Positions 1 through 10,062 of a stretch of 64,000 nucleotides of DNA are shown here, one piece after another (within the stretch, counting starts at the first letter, position 1; each line of letters opens with the position of its first letter). The stretch is from positions 124,001-188,000 of the forward strand of contig NZ_JBITDV010000005.1 of assembly GCF_044454545.1 (NCBI RefSeq), given 5' to 3'. This stretch comes from Cryptosporangium sp044454545 (lineage in GTDB: Bacteria; Actinomycetota; Actinomycetes; Mycobacteriales; Cryptosporangiaceae). The translations under genes and the position numbers were made by a program. The notes beneath the pieces were generated by a model. It saw only the letters and a program-made list of their open reading frames with translations. It was not told the origin of the DNA and did not search any database.

Positions 1-362
1 CCGCGGTGGCGGCGCGATACGCGGTGGCGGTGATGGAGCTCGGGGCGCTGGTGTGCACGGCCCGTGCGCCCCGCTGTGCGGACTGTCCGGTCGTCGCGGA
101 CTGCGCCTGGTTCCGGGCCGGGAAACCCGCCTACGACGGGCCGGTACGGCGGGCACAGGGGTACGCGGGCACCGATCGCCAGGTCCGCGGGCGGCTGCTG
201 GCCGTGCTACGCGACGCTTCTGGGCCGGTCCCGCAGTCCGCGCTGGACGTCGTCTGGCACGAGCCGGTCCAGCGGGCCAGGGCCTTGGACGGCCTGGTGA
301 CCGACGGTCTGGTCGACCCGCTCCCCGACGGCACCTTCGCCCTGCCCGGCGCTCGGGTCTGA
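1..362 (+). CDS. mutY: A/G-specific adenine glycosylase MutY, C-terminal part (5' end outside window)
   Basis: MutY removes adenine mispaired with 8-oxoguanine or guanine in base-excision repair. Only about the last 120 residues are present. They contain the four-cysteine [4Fe-4S] loop with C-x6-C-x2-C-x5-C spacing (from CTARAPRC through CADC to the Cys before AWF), which follows the helix-hairpin-helix glycosylase core in this family. The reading frame is open to the window edge, so the true start lies upstream; the GTG at position 6 is not the start. The stop is TGA at 360-362 and the gene converges on clpC. The short tail after the cluster resembles the reduced C-terminal region of actinobacterial MutY proteins. 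Confidence 0.9.
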   Translation, partial: AVAARYAVAVMELGALVCTARAPRCADCPVVADCAWFRAGKPAYDGPVRRAQGYAGTDRQVRGRLLAVLRDASGPVPQSALDVVWHEPVQRARALDGLVTDGLVDPLPDGTFALPGARV

Positions 363-378
363 CGGGCCCGGACATGAC

Positions 379-410
379 GAGAGGCGGGTCCCGTCAGGGG
401 CCCGCCTCTC
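379..410. terminator. Strong hairpin between converging mutY and clpC
   Basis: A 14-bp stem (379-392 with 397-410, one G-T pair) closes a 4-base loop GTCA. It lies between the mutY stop (362) and the clpC stop (426), so it probably ends transcription from both sides. There is no long T-run, as is common in high-GC actinobacteria. Confidence 0.8.
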
Positions 411-425
411 GTTGTCGCGTGTGCC

Positions 426-2951
<2,526 letters not shown>

Positions 2952-3127
2952 CCCTCGTTGCTCCTCACGTGCCGGTGAGCACCGTGTGGTCGCGAGCACC
3001 TGATGGCGCCCGTCCCACCACTGTAGTCGGGTGATGACCTCCGGCCACCCGCCGTGGGGACCGGATCAGGACCCCTGCGAACTACGGTTCATACAACGGT
3101 GAGGCGGAACGAGCACTTCCGACCAGC

Positions 3128-3145
3128 TGTCCGCTGAGAGCGAAC
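3128..3145 (-). promoter_or_regulatory. Candidate ClgR-type operator upstream of clpC
   Basis: The + strand reads CGCTGAGAGCG at 3132-3142, followed by AAC. This fits the corynebacterial ClgR motif as I recall it (WNNWCGCYNANRGCGWWS), with one deviation at the fourth base. ClgR activates clpC and clpP genes in several actinobacteria. The site lies about 180 bp before the clpC start, a plausible activator position. The consensus is from memory and no binding data are available. Confidence 0.45.
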
Positions 3146-3190
3146 AACCGCCGCCGCTACCCGTACCTGCAGATTACGGACGCGACGCCC

Positions 3191-3450
3191 GGCACGTTCA
3201 GCGGGGTGGCACGTTCAGCGGGGTGGCACGTTCAGCGGGNNNNNNNNNNNNNNNNNNNNNNNNNNNNNNNNNNNNNNNNNNNNNNNNNNNNNNNNNNNNN
3301 NNNNNNNNNNNNNNNNNNNNNNNNNNNNNNNNNNNNNGGGCGGCACGTTCAGCGGGGCGGCACGTTCAGCGGGGCGGCACGTTCAGCGGGGCGGCACGTT
3401 CAGCGGGGCGGCACGTTCAGCGGGGCGGCACGTTCAGCGGGGCGGCACGA
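3191..3450. repeat. 17-bp tandem repeat array interrupted by an assembly gap
   Basis: The unit is GGCACGTTCAGCGGGGY. Before the gap there are two full copies and one partial (from 3191, 3208 and 3225), ending in T where complete. After it there are six full copies (3342, 3359, 3376, 3393, 3410, 3427), all ending in C, then a partial copy. Positions 3240-3337 are N. The unit is not a multiple of three and no gene spans it. The array sits between the clpC promoter region and the 3' end of lsr2. The repeat phase is off by two bases across the 98 N, so the gap length is probably nominal. Confidence 0.95.
3240..3337. other. Assembly gap (98 N) within the tandem repeat
   Basis: Ninety-eight undetermined bases. 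The gap falls inside the 17-bp repeat array, which is the likely reason it could not be assembled. No gene is broken by it. Confidence 0.99.
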
Positions 3451-3451
3451 C

Positions 3452-3481
3452 GGGCCGCCCGGGAGGGAAGGGGGGCGGCCC
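3452..3481 (-). terminator. Possible terminator downstream of lsr2
   Basis: A perfect 9-bp stem, GGGCCGCCC (3452-3460) with GGGCGGCCC (3473-3481), closes a 12-base purine loop about 50 bp beyond the lsr2 stop. It has no T-run, so the assignment is tentative. Confidence 0.4.
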
Positions 3482-3531
3482 GGCGGGAGTTCGGCGAGGG
3501 TCCGGCTTCAGCGAGTGACGGGCCGGACCGA

Positions 3532-3888
3532 TTAGCTCGCGTGGAACTTCTTCACGATGTCGCTCGGGATACGGCCGCGGTCGGAAACCTTGAATCCGCG
3601 CTTCTTGGCCCATTCCCGGATGGCCTGGTTCTGCTCACGATCAGCAGTCGCCGTGGAACCGGTGGAGCGGGTGCGGGTAGCAGCAGCGGCAGCCACCTTC
3701 ACCGCGGTGGCCCGGCCGGCCTTCCGGGCTGCGCCGACGTAAGGCGCAACCGCGTCCCGAAGCGTCGAGGCGTTCTTCGAAGACAGATCGATTTCGTAAG
3801 ACACACCGTCCAACGAGAACGAAACCGTCTCTTCTGCGTCCCCTCCGTCGATGTCATCGACGAGAAGCACCTGCACCTTCTGCGCCAC
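3532..3888 (-). CDS. lsr2: Lsr2 nucleoid-associated xenogeneic silencer
   Basis: Lsr2 is the actinobacterial H-NS-like protein that bridges AT-rich DNA and silences acquired genes. The protein has 118 residues: an N-terminal dimerisation domain (about 1-60, starting VAQKVQVLLVDD), an Ala/Thr-rich linker, and a C-terminal DNA-binding domain with the AT-hook-like RGR motif in VSDRGRIPSDIV. The GTG at 3888 is chosen because GGGAGGA lies just upstream and because the family starts with MAQKV; a longer frame to 3906 adds six unlikely residues. It lies between clpC and lysS, as in mycobacteria. The flanks are noticeably AT-rich for this window. Confidence 0.96.
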   Translation of the reverse strand: MAQKVQVLLVDDIDGGDAEETVSFSLDGVSYEIDLSSKNASTLRDAVAPYVGAARKAGRATAVKVAAAAATRTRSTGSTATADREQNQAIREWAKKRGFKVSDRGRIPSDIVKKFHAS

Positions 3889-3972
3889 GAATTCCTCCCG
3901 GATCACCAGAAAACCTGGGTACGGCTAAATACAATCATGGCATCGACCGAATTGCCAATACCCAGTATCGTC

Positions 3973-3993
3973 AAAACGCTCGGTAACCGAGCG
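3973..3993 (-). terminator. Intrinsic terminator of lysS
   Basis: On the minus strand a 7-bp stem, CGCTCGG with CCGAGCG (3977-3983 with 3987-3993), carries a 3-base loop and is followed by TTTT. It lies seven bases past the lysS stop. This is one of the few classical T-tailed terminators in the window. Confidence 0.8.
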
Positions 3994-3999
3994 ATGCCC

Positions 4000-5529
4000 T
4001 TATACCGGCCGGACGAACGGGAAGAGAATCGTCTCGCGGATGCCACGACCGGTGAACACCTGGAGCAAACGGTCCACGCCCAGGCCCATTCCGCCGGACG
4101 GCGGCATCCCGTATTCCAGGGCCCGCAGGAAGTCTTCGTCGAGCTGCATCGCCTCGTCATCACCCTTCGCCGCCAGCGCCGACTGAGCGAGCAGGCGCTC
4201 ACGCTGAATGACCGGGTCGACCAACTCGGAGTAGGCGGTACCGCGTTCGACCCCGTCGATGTAGAGGTCCCACTTCTCCGCGACGCCGGGCAGCGAACGG
4301 TGCTGACGCGTGAGCGGGCTGGTGTCGGTCGGGTAGTCGCGGACGAAGATCGGGCCGGCGAGGCGCTCTTCACAGAGTGCCTCGAACAGCTCCTCGACCA
4401 GTTTGCCGTGTACCCAAATAGGATTCACAGCAACACCGTGCTTCTCGGCGTACGTCCGCAGCACCTCGATCGGGGTCTGCGGCGTCACCTCCTCGCCGAC
4501 GGCCTCGGAGACGAGCGTGAACAGCGACGCGGTCTCCCATTCGCCGCCCAGGTCGACCTCGGTGCCGTCGAAGCGCTCGACGAGCGTCGACCCGAACACC
4601 GCGGTCGCCGCCTCCTGGTACAGCTCCCTGGTCAGCCGGGCCATCGTGTCGTAGTTGCCGTAGGCTTCGTACACCTCGAGCATGGTGAATTCCGGCGAGT
4701 GTGTGGAATCCGCCCCTTCGTTACGGAAGTTTCTATTGAGTTCGTAAACCTTCTCAATGCCACCGACGACGCAGCGCTTCAAGAAGAGCTCAGGCGCGAT
4801 CCGTAGGTACACATCGAGATCGAACGCGTTGAAATGCGTGATGAAGGGCCGCGCCGCCGCTCCACCGTGCACGTTCTGCAACATCGGCGTCTCGACCTCG
4901 AGGAACTGCCTGCGGTACAGGGAATCCCGCAAAGCACGCACTGCTTCCGTACGCACTTCCACCATCCGGCGCGCCTCGGGCCGAACGATCAGATCCGCAT
5001 AGCGCTGCCGAATCCGCGTTTCTTCGCTCATCGGCCGGTGCGCCACCGGAAGTGGGCGGAGCGCCTTTGCGGTGAGCACCCAGCGATCTGCCAGCACGCT
5101 CAACTCGCCGCGGCGGGAGGTGATCACTTCGCCCTCGACGCCCACGTGGTCACCGAGGTCGACCAGCGCCTTCCAGTTTTCCAGCGATTCCTGACCGACC
5201 TGCGCGAGGCTGAGCATCGCCTGCAGTTCGGTTCCGTCGCCCTCACGAAGAGTCGCGAAGCACAGCTTCCCCGTGTTCCGCACAAAAATGACGCGGCCGG
5301 TGACCGAAACCCGCTCACCGGTGTGCTCGTCCGGACCGAGTTCCGGGTACCGGTCACGGATCGAGGCCAGCGTCGTCGTCCGCGGGAACCCGACCGGATA
5401 GGGCTCGATGCCTTCGGCGAGCATCCGGGCCCGCTTCTCCAACCGGACCCGTACCTGCTCGGGCAGATCGCCGTCGACGTCTTCTGGCGCCTGCTGGTCG
5501 GGTCGGGGGTCGGTGGAGTTCTCGGTCAC
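4000..5529 (-). CDS. lysS: Lysyl-tRNA synthetase, class II
   Basis: LysS charges tRNA-Lys. The protein has 509 residues: an N-terminal OB-fold anticodon-binding domain (about 60-170, with VSVTGRVIFVRNTGKLCFA) and a class II catalytic core with motif 2 around YELNRNFRNEGADSTHSPEF and motif 3 GGMGLGVDRLLQVFTG near the C-terminus. The start is uncertain. The GTG at 5529 (VTENSTDPRP) is preferred over an in-frame TTG two codons upstream; neither has a strong ribosome-binding site. The gene lies next to lsr2 as in other actinobacteria, and a T-tailed terminator follows it. Confidence 0.96.
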   Translation of the reverse strand: MTENSTDPRPDQQAPEDVDGDLPEQVRVRLEKRARMLAEGIEPYPVGFPRTTTLASIRDRYPELGPDEHTGERVSVTGRVIFVRNTGKLCFATLREGDGTELQAMLSLAQVGQESLENWKALVDLGDHVGVEGEVITSRRGELSVLADRWVLTAKALRPLPVAHRPMSEETRIRQRYADLIVRPEARRMVEVRTEAVRALRDSLYRRQFLEVETPMLQNVHGGAAARPFITHFNAFDLDVYLRIAPELFLKRCVVGGIEKVYELNRNFRNEGADSTHSPEFTMLEVYEAYGNYDTMARLTRELYQEAATAVFGSTLVERFDGTEVDLGGEWETASLFTLVSEAVGEEVTPQTPIEVLRTYAEKHGVAVNPIWVHGKLVEELFEALCEERLAGPIFVRDYPTDTSPLTRQHRSLPGVAEKWDLYIDGVERGTAYSELVDPVIQRERLLAQSALAAKGDDEAMQLDEDFLRALEYGMPPSGGMGLGVDRLLQVFTGRGIRETILFPFVRPV

Positions 5530-5581
5530 GGCCAAAGCCTATCGAGCCGCTCCGATCTGTTTTGACCGGTGGTTCGCCGTC

Positions 5582-6214
5582 TCAGCTCCCGGACGCGATG
5601 CGCAGGCGCCTGCGCAGGGCCGCGCTCGCCACCGGCCCCAGGTCGTCGGCGACCTCGAGCAGGATTCCGAGCCGGTCGAGCGCGTCCAGGGCACGGTTGC
5701 TGCCGGCTGGGTCGACGGCCTCGAACAGCTCCATACCGACGAACGCCGCCGAGACAGCGTGGGCCAGCCCTTCGACGTCGACGACCGATTCGATCGGCGA
5801 ACCGGCGACGACCCGGCGCAGCACGCTCTCGATCTCGCGCACCCAGAGTCCGATCGCCTCGCTGGTCGCGACGGCCAGGCGTGCGTCGCCCTGGGCACCG
5901 GCCAGCATCTGGGCGAGCAGCGTGACGTTGCCGCGCTCACGCTGGTCGGAGTGCAGTTCGCGGCCGAGCGCGAGGAGTTCGCGCAGCGTCCGGACCGAGG
6001 CGAAACGGTCTCGGTAGCGTTCGACGTCCTCGGCGGTGGAGACGCGGCAGGCTTCGTTGAGCAGGTCGGCGACGCTGCCGAAGTGGTAGAAGACCAGCGC
6101 CTGGTTGACGCCGGCGGTGGCGGCCACCGTCCGCGCGGACGTCCCGGCGATGCCGTTGCGGCGCACCGTCTCGATCGCGCCGTCGATCAGCCGCCGTCGG
6201 GTGTCTTCCGCCAT
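5582..6214 (-). CDS. TetR-family transcriptional regulator
   Basis: The protein has 210 residues. The N-terminal helix-turn-helix covers about residues 5-50 (GIAGTSARTVAATAGVNQAL followed by VFYHFGS), with a helical ligand and dimer domain behind it. The ATG at 6214 (MAEDTRRRLIDGAIE) fits the TetR start; the long in-frame extension upstream is low-complexity Arg/Gly and is rejected. The ligand is unknown. The gene follows lysS after 46 bp on the same strand. Its start abuts a series of 15-bp repeats carrying GGAGA, so translation initiation may be sensitive to repeat number. Confidence 0.85.
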   Translation of the reverse strand: MAEDTRRRLIDGAIETVRRNGIAGTSARTVAATAGVNQALVFYHFGSVADLLNEACRVSTAEDVERYRDRFASVRTLRELLALGRELHSDQRERGNVTLLAQMLAGAQGDARLAVATSEAIGLWVREIESVLRRVVAGSPIESVVDVEGLAHAVSAAFVGMELFEAVDPAGSNRALDALDRLGILLEVADDLGPVASAALRRRLRIASGS

Positions 6215-6288
6215 GTCTCTCCGTTCGCCGTCTCTCCGTTCGCCGTCTCCCCGCCCGCCGTCCCCGCCCGCCGTCTCCCCGCTCGCCC
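6215..6288. repeat. 15-bp tandem repeats abutting the TetR start
   Basis: Two exact copies of GTCTCTCCGTTCGCC (6215-6229, 6230-6244) are followed by two or three decayed copies ending near 6288. On the minus strand each good copy contains GGAGAGAC, i.e. a Shine-Dalgarno-like GGAG. The copy adjacent to the ATG probably supplies the TetR ribosome-binding site. Confidence 0.75.
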
Positions 6289-6429
6289 GGCCCTGTCCGT
6301 CCACCCGGTCCGGCGCTGACGGTAGCCCGCGTCCGACCGGGACCGCGCTCGGGCCGAGCCCGGCTCCGCGTGCGGCCAGGTCGACCGGCCTCCGCAGGAT
6401 CGGCATCCGGCCAGCACCGCGACGCCGAT

Positions 6430-6545
6430 CAGCGCGGCCAGGAACGACAGCAGCAGGGCCGCGCACACCCCACCGGGCTCCGGTACGAGGCAGCCAGCAG
6501 CGCCGGCAGCGGCACCCCGAGCACGAGGTACCGCACGAGCGTCAC
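6430..6545 (-). pseudogene. Small membrane protein, apparently frameshifted
   Basis: A GTG overlaps the stop of the upstream fragment (GTGA at 6542-6545) and opens VTLVRYLVLGVPLPALLAA, a convincing transmembrane helix. After about 20 codons the frame loses protein character. A one-base shift near 6490 restores a second hydrophobic helix (CAALLLSFLAALIGVAVLAG). The simplest reading is a two-helix membrane protein broken by a one-base indel, either real or a sequencing error. No family is recognised, and the end of the intact product cannot be set. Confidence 0.4.
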
Positions 6546-6800
6546 GCGGGCTCCGGCCCGAGCGAATCGAGCAGGTAGTTCTCCGCCGCGCGCACGAACG
6601 CGTCCTCCGTCGGGCCGAAGTACCAGGACGGATCGAGGCGGCGCTCGAACTGGATCTCCAGCCGGACGTCCGGTCCGCCGCCGGACCGGCCGGCCCAGGT
6701 CAGCGACGCCGCCCGGGCCGACCGCCTGGTCGGGAGTCGGGTAGCCGAGCGCGAGCAGCACCGGCCGGGCCGCGCCGAACCGCGGGCCCGCGCGTCGGTG
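6542..6800 (-). pseudogene. Hypothetical protein fragment downstream of coaX, frame broken
   Basis: One frame gives a protein-like C-terminus (LEIQFERRLDPSWYFGPTED, then an AENYLLDSLG segment) ending in TGA at 6542-6544, but it has no ATG, GTG or TTG back to the coaX stop. The neighbouring frame right after coaX gives a plausible beginning (GTG with VLLALGYPTPDQ). Joining them needs one indel near 6700. With the next small gene this makes two frame breaks within 300 bp. I do not recognise the family. Confidence 0.4.
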
Positions 6801-6803
6801 ACC

Positions 6804-7568
6804 TCAGCGGGCCGCGGCCCGATCGAACGCCAGGCGCAGGCCGATCAGCGTGAGGTTCGGTTCGTGCTTGGTGATCTCCCGGGACTCGCCGATGACCAGC
6901 GGCGCGAGCCCGCCGGTCGCCACGACGGCGGTCACTCCACCGAGCTCGTCCACCATCCGCCTGGCGATGCCGTCCACCTGGCCGGCGAACCCGAAGATGA
7001 TCCCCGACTGCAGCGCCTCGACCGTGTTCTTCCCGATCACCGACCGTGGCCGCACCAGCTCGACCTTCCGCAGCTGGGCGGCCCGCGCGGCCAGGGCGTC
7101 CACCGAGATGTCGATGCCCGGCGCCAGAGCGCCACCGAGGAACGCGCCGTCGGCCCCGACGACGTCGAAGTTCGTCGACGTGCCGAAGTCGACGACGACG
7201 GCCGGACCGCCGTACAGGTGATACGTGGCGAGCGTGTTCATGATCCGGTCGGAACCGACCTCTTTGGGGTTGTCCATGATGATCGACACCCCGGTCCGGA
7301 CGCCGGGCTCGACGATCATCGTCGGGATGTCCCCGTAGTACTTGTCGAGCATCGACCGCAGCTCGCGCAGCGTCGACGGCACGGTCGAACACGCGGAGAC
7401 GCCGGTGATCTGCACCGCCTCGCTCTCCAGCAGCCCGCGGAACTGCAACGCGAGCTCGTCCGCGGTCATCCGGCTGTCGGTCCGGATCCGCCAGGAGTGC
7501 ACGAGCTTCTCGTCGGCGAAAGTCGCCAGCACGATGTTGGTGTTGCCGACGTCGATGGTGAGCAGCAC
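6804..7568 (-). CDS. coaX: Type III pantothenate kinase CoaX
   Basis: CoaX phosphorylates pantothenate, the first committed step of CoA synthesis. The protein has 254 residues with the ASKHA-fold phosphate motif DVGNTN at the N-terminus, DFGTSTNFD as the second phosphate motif, and GGALAPG in the substrate region. The GTG at 7568 starts two bases after the nadC stop, so the genes are translationally coupled; a 61-residue Arg-rich extension upstream is an artefact. It is the last intact gene of the panC-nadB-nadC-coaX operon, so it supplies the step after PanC. Confidence 0.95.
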   Translation of the reverse strand: MLLTIDVGNTNIVLATFADEKLVHSWRIRTDSRMTADELALQFRGLLESEAVQITGVSACSTVPSTLRELRSMLDKYYGDIPTMIVEPGVRTGVSIIMDNPKEVGSDRIMNTLATYHLYGGPAVVVDFGTSTNFDVVGADGAFLGGALAPGIDISVDALAARAAQLRKVELVRPRSVIGKNTVEALQSGIIFGFAGQVDGIARRMVDELGGVTAVVATGGLAPLVIGESREITKHEPNLTLIGLRLAFDRAAAR

Positions 7569-7570
7569 GG

Positions 7571-8428
7571 TTACGAGGCCTTCCGCGGTCGCAGGTCCAG
7601 AGCGATGTCGAGGATCGGCGACGAGTGCGTCAGCGCCCCGACCGACAGGTAGTCGACGCCGGTCTCGGCGAACTCGCGGGCGCGCTCGAGCGTCAGACCG
7701 CCGGTGGCCTCCAGCTCGGCCTTGCCGCCGACGGCGGCCACCACCTCGCACAGCAGCGCCGGCTCCATGTTGTCGAGCAGCAGGAACGTCGCTCCGGCGG
7801 TCACCGCCTCGACGGCCTCGGCCACCGTGGTGACCTCGACCTGTACCGGCACGTCCGGGAAGGCCGAACGGACCGCGTCGTACGCCGCCGTGATCGAGCC
7901 GGCCGCGAGCTTGTGGTTGTCTTTGATCATCGCGACGTCGTAGAGGCCCATCCGCTTGTTGGTGCCCCCACCAGCACGAACGGCGTACTTCTCGAGCGGA
8001 CGCAGCAGCGGCGTCGTCTTGCGGGTGTCGAGCACCCGGGCACCGGTGCCCTCGATCGCGGCCGTCCAGCGCCGGGTGTGGGTGGCGATCCCGGACGTGC
8101 GCGAGATCAGGTTCAGCGCGGTCCGCTCGGCGGTGAGCAGCGCCCGCGTCGGCCCGGAGATCGTCGCGAGCACGTCGCCGCGGTGCACGACGGTGCCGTC
8201 GCCGACGCGCGCGTCGAATTCCGTGACCCCGACGGCGGAGAACACCGCCTGCGCGACCGAGAGCCCGGCGATCACGCCGGAGGCCCGCGCCACCAGGTCC
8301 ACCACGTCGACCTGATCGGCCGGGATCGTGGCGACGCTCGTCACGTCGACGCCGTCGGGGCCGCCGAGGTCCTCGGCGAGCGCTCTCTGGGCCAGGTCGG
8401 CCACCCAGGCCGGATCGAGCTGGTTCAT
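7571..8428 (-). CDS. nadC: Nicotinate-nucleotide pyrophosphorylase (quinolinate phosphoribosyltransferase)
   Basis: NadC converts quinolinate and PRPP to nicotinate mononucleotide in de novo NAD synthesis. The protein has 285 residues with the expected N-terminal sandwich domain and barrel. Recognisable segments are LNLISRTSGIATHT, DTRKTTPLLRPLEKYAVRAG, KDNHKLAAG, LLLDNM and EATGGLTLERAREFAETGVD. The start overlaps the nadB stop in an ATGA. The gene for quinolinate synthase (nadA), the usual partner, is not in this window. Confidence 0.96.
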   Translation of the reverse strand: MNQLDPAWVADLAQRALAEDLGGPDGVDVTSVATIPADQVDVVDLVARASGVIAGLSVAQAVFSAVGVTEFDARVGDGTVVHRGDVLATISGPTRALLTAERTALNLISRTSGIATHTRRWTAAIEGTGARVLDTRKTTPLLRPLEKYAVRAGGGTNKRMGLYDVAMIKDNHKLAAGSITAAYDAVRSAFPDVPVQVEVTTVAEAVEAVTAGATFLLLDNMEPALLCEVVAAVGGKAELEATGGLTLERAREFAETGVDYLSVGALTHSSPILDIALDLRPRKAS

Positions 8429-10062
8429 GCCATCGCCTCGTACGTCTCGGTCAGTGCGCCGTTCGGCGCGATCGCGGCCAGCAGGTGTCCCCGCCAGGTG
8501 TCTGACGCGTCCGGGAAGTCCTCGCGCCAGTGGCAGCCTCGGGTCTCTTCCCTGGTGAGCGCAGCCGTCACGAGCGCGGTCGCCACTGTATGCAGGTTGG
8601 TGACCTCCCAGTTCGCCGGGCGGGGGTCGACCGAATGCTTCCCGCCGAGCTGCGCCAGCGTGTCCGATGTCGCCTGCAGCGACGTCGCGGAGCGCAGCAC
8701 CCCCGCGCCGCGCACCATCGCGTGCTGCACGTCCTCCCGGACCGTCGAGGACACCACGTAGTGGTCGAGGCCGCTGCCCTCGATGTCGACCGGTTCGGTC
8801 TGCGGCGGCAGGTCACGGGCGAGGTCCGCGCCGATCCGTCCGGCGAAGACCAACCCCTCCAGCAACGAGTTGGACGCGAGCCGGTTGGCGCCGTGCACGC
8901 CGGTGCAGGCGACCTCACCGCACGCGTAGAGGCCGGGCACGCTGGTCCGGCCGTTCAGGTCGGTCCGGACACCGCCGGACGCGTAGTGCGCGGCCGGCGC
9001 CACCGGGACCAGATCCGTGACCGGGTCGATACCCGCCTGCCTGGCCCGGGCCAGGATCGACGGGAACCGGTGCTCGAGGAACTCCCGTCCGAGGTGCCGG
9101 GCGTCGAGCCACACGTGCTCGCGGCCCGACGCGAGCATCTCGCGGGTGATGTTCTTGGCGACGATGTCTCGCGGGGCGAGTTCGGCCAGCTCGTGCCGAC
9201 CCACCATGAACCGCTCGCCGTCGGCGTTGCGCAGGTAGGCGCCCTCGCCGCGCACCGCTTCACTGACCAGCGGTTGCTGCCCGGCCGGGGCGTCCGCGCC
9301 CAGGTACAGCGCGGTCGGGTGGAACTGGACGAACTCCAGGTCGGTGACCGCGGCACCGGCCCGGAGCGCGAGCGCGACCCCGTCGCCGGTGGAGACGGCC
9401 GGGTTCGTGGTGCTCGCGAAGATCTGGCCGAGTCCGCCGGTCGCGAGCACGACCGCGCGGGCCAGGACCGCGCCGACGCCGTCTTCCGAACCCTCACCGA
9501 GCACGTGCAGGCTGACCCCGGCGGCCCGGCCGTCGGCGCCGGTGAGCAGGTCGAGCACCAGCGCGTGCTCGATCAGCCGGACGCCGGGGTCGCGGCGGAT
9601 CGCCGCGTGCAGCGCCCGCTGCACCTCGGCACCGGTGGCGTCACCGCCCGCGTGGACGATCCGGTCGGCGTGGTGGCCGCCCTCGCGGGTGAGCATCAGC
9701 GAGCCGTCCCGGTCGCGGTCGAACTCGGCGCCGGCCGCGATCAGTTCGTACAGTCGCCCCGGGCCCTCCCGGGTGAGGACGTCGACCGCGACCGGGTCAC
9801 AGAGCCCGACGCCGGCGATCAGCGTGTCTTTCGCGTGGGCAGCCGGGGTGTCGAGCGGATCGAGCACGGCGGCGATGCCACCCTGCGCCCAGCGCGTCGA
9901 ACCGTCGTCGATGTTGACCTTCGTCACGACGACGACCGACAGGCCGGCTTCCCGGGCGTGCAGCGCGGCGCAGAGCCCGGCGACGCCGGACCCGATCACG
10001 CAGACGTCCGCGGTGACGGTCCAGCCGGGCGAGGCCGCCAGCAGCCGCCTCGGGACCGTCAC
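8425..10062 (-). CDS. nadB: L-aspartate oxidase
   Basis: NadB oxidises L-aspartate to iminoaspartate using FAD, the first step of de novo NAD synthesis. The protein has 545 residues. It has an N-terminal dinucleotide-binding GSGVAG motif, the STRWAQGGIAAVL segment, the HxxDRI motif (GGHHADRIVHAGGDATG), the substrate-loop region (LEFVQFHPTALY), and the ACTGVHGANRLASNSLLEGL segment conserved in the fumarate reductase/succinate dehydrogenase flavoprotein group. The GTG start overlaps the panC stop (GTGA). Confidence 0.96.
   Translation of the reverse strand: MTVPRRLLAASPGWTVTADVCVIGSGVAGLCAALHAREAGLSVVVVTKVNIDDGSTRWAQGGIAAVLDPLDTPAAHAKDTLIAGVGLCDPVAVDVLTREGPGRLYELIAAGAEFDRDRDGSLMLTREGGHHADRIVHAGGDATGAEVQRALHAAIRRDPGVRLIEHALVLDLLTGADGRAAGVSLHVLGEGSEDGVGAVLARAVVLATGGLGQIFASTTNPAVSTGDGVALALRAGAAVTDLEFVQFHPTALYLGADAPAGQQPLVSEAVRGEGAYLRNADGERFMVGRHELAELAPRDIVAKNITREMLASGREHVWLDARHLGREFLEHRFPSILARARQAGIDPVTDLVPVAPAAHYASGGVRTDLNGRTSVPGLYACGEVACTGVHGANRLASNSLLEGLVFAGRIGADLARDLPPQTEPVDIEGSGLDHYVVSSTVREDVQHAMVRGAGVLRSATSLQATSDTLAQLGGKHSVDPRPANWEVTNLHTVATALVTAALTREETRGCHWREDFPDASDTWRGHLLAAIAPNGALTETYEAMA

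Noticed and set aside
3191..3450. Possible CRISPR array
   Set aside because: The 17-bp units are directly adjacent without spacers, and no cas genes are nearby.
3223..4806. Long + strand frame across the repeat array, lsr2 and lysS
   Set aside because: It runs through an N gap and is antisense to two conserved genes; no recognisable domain.
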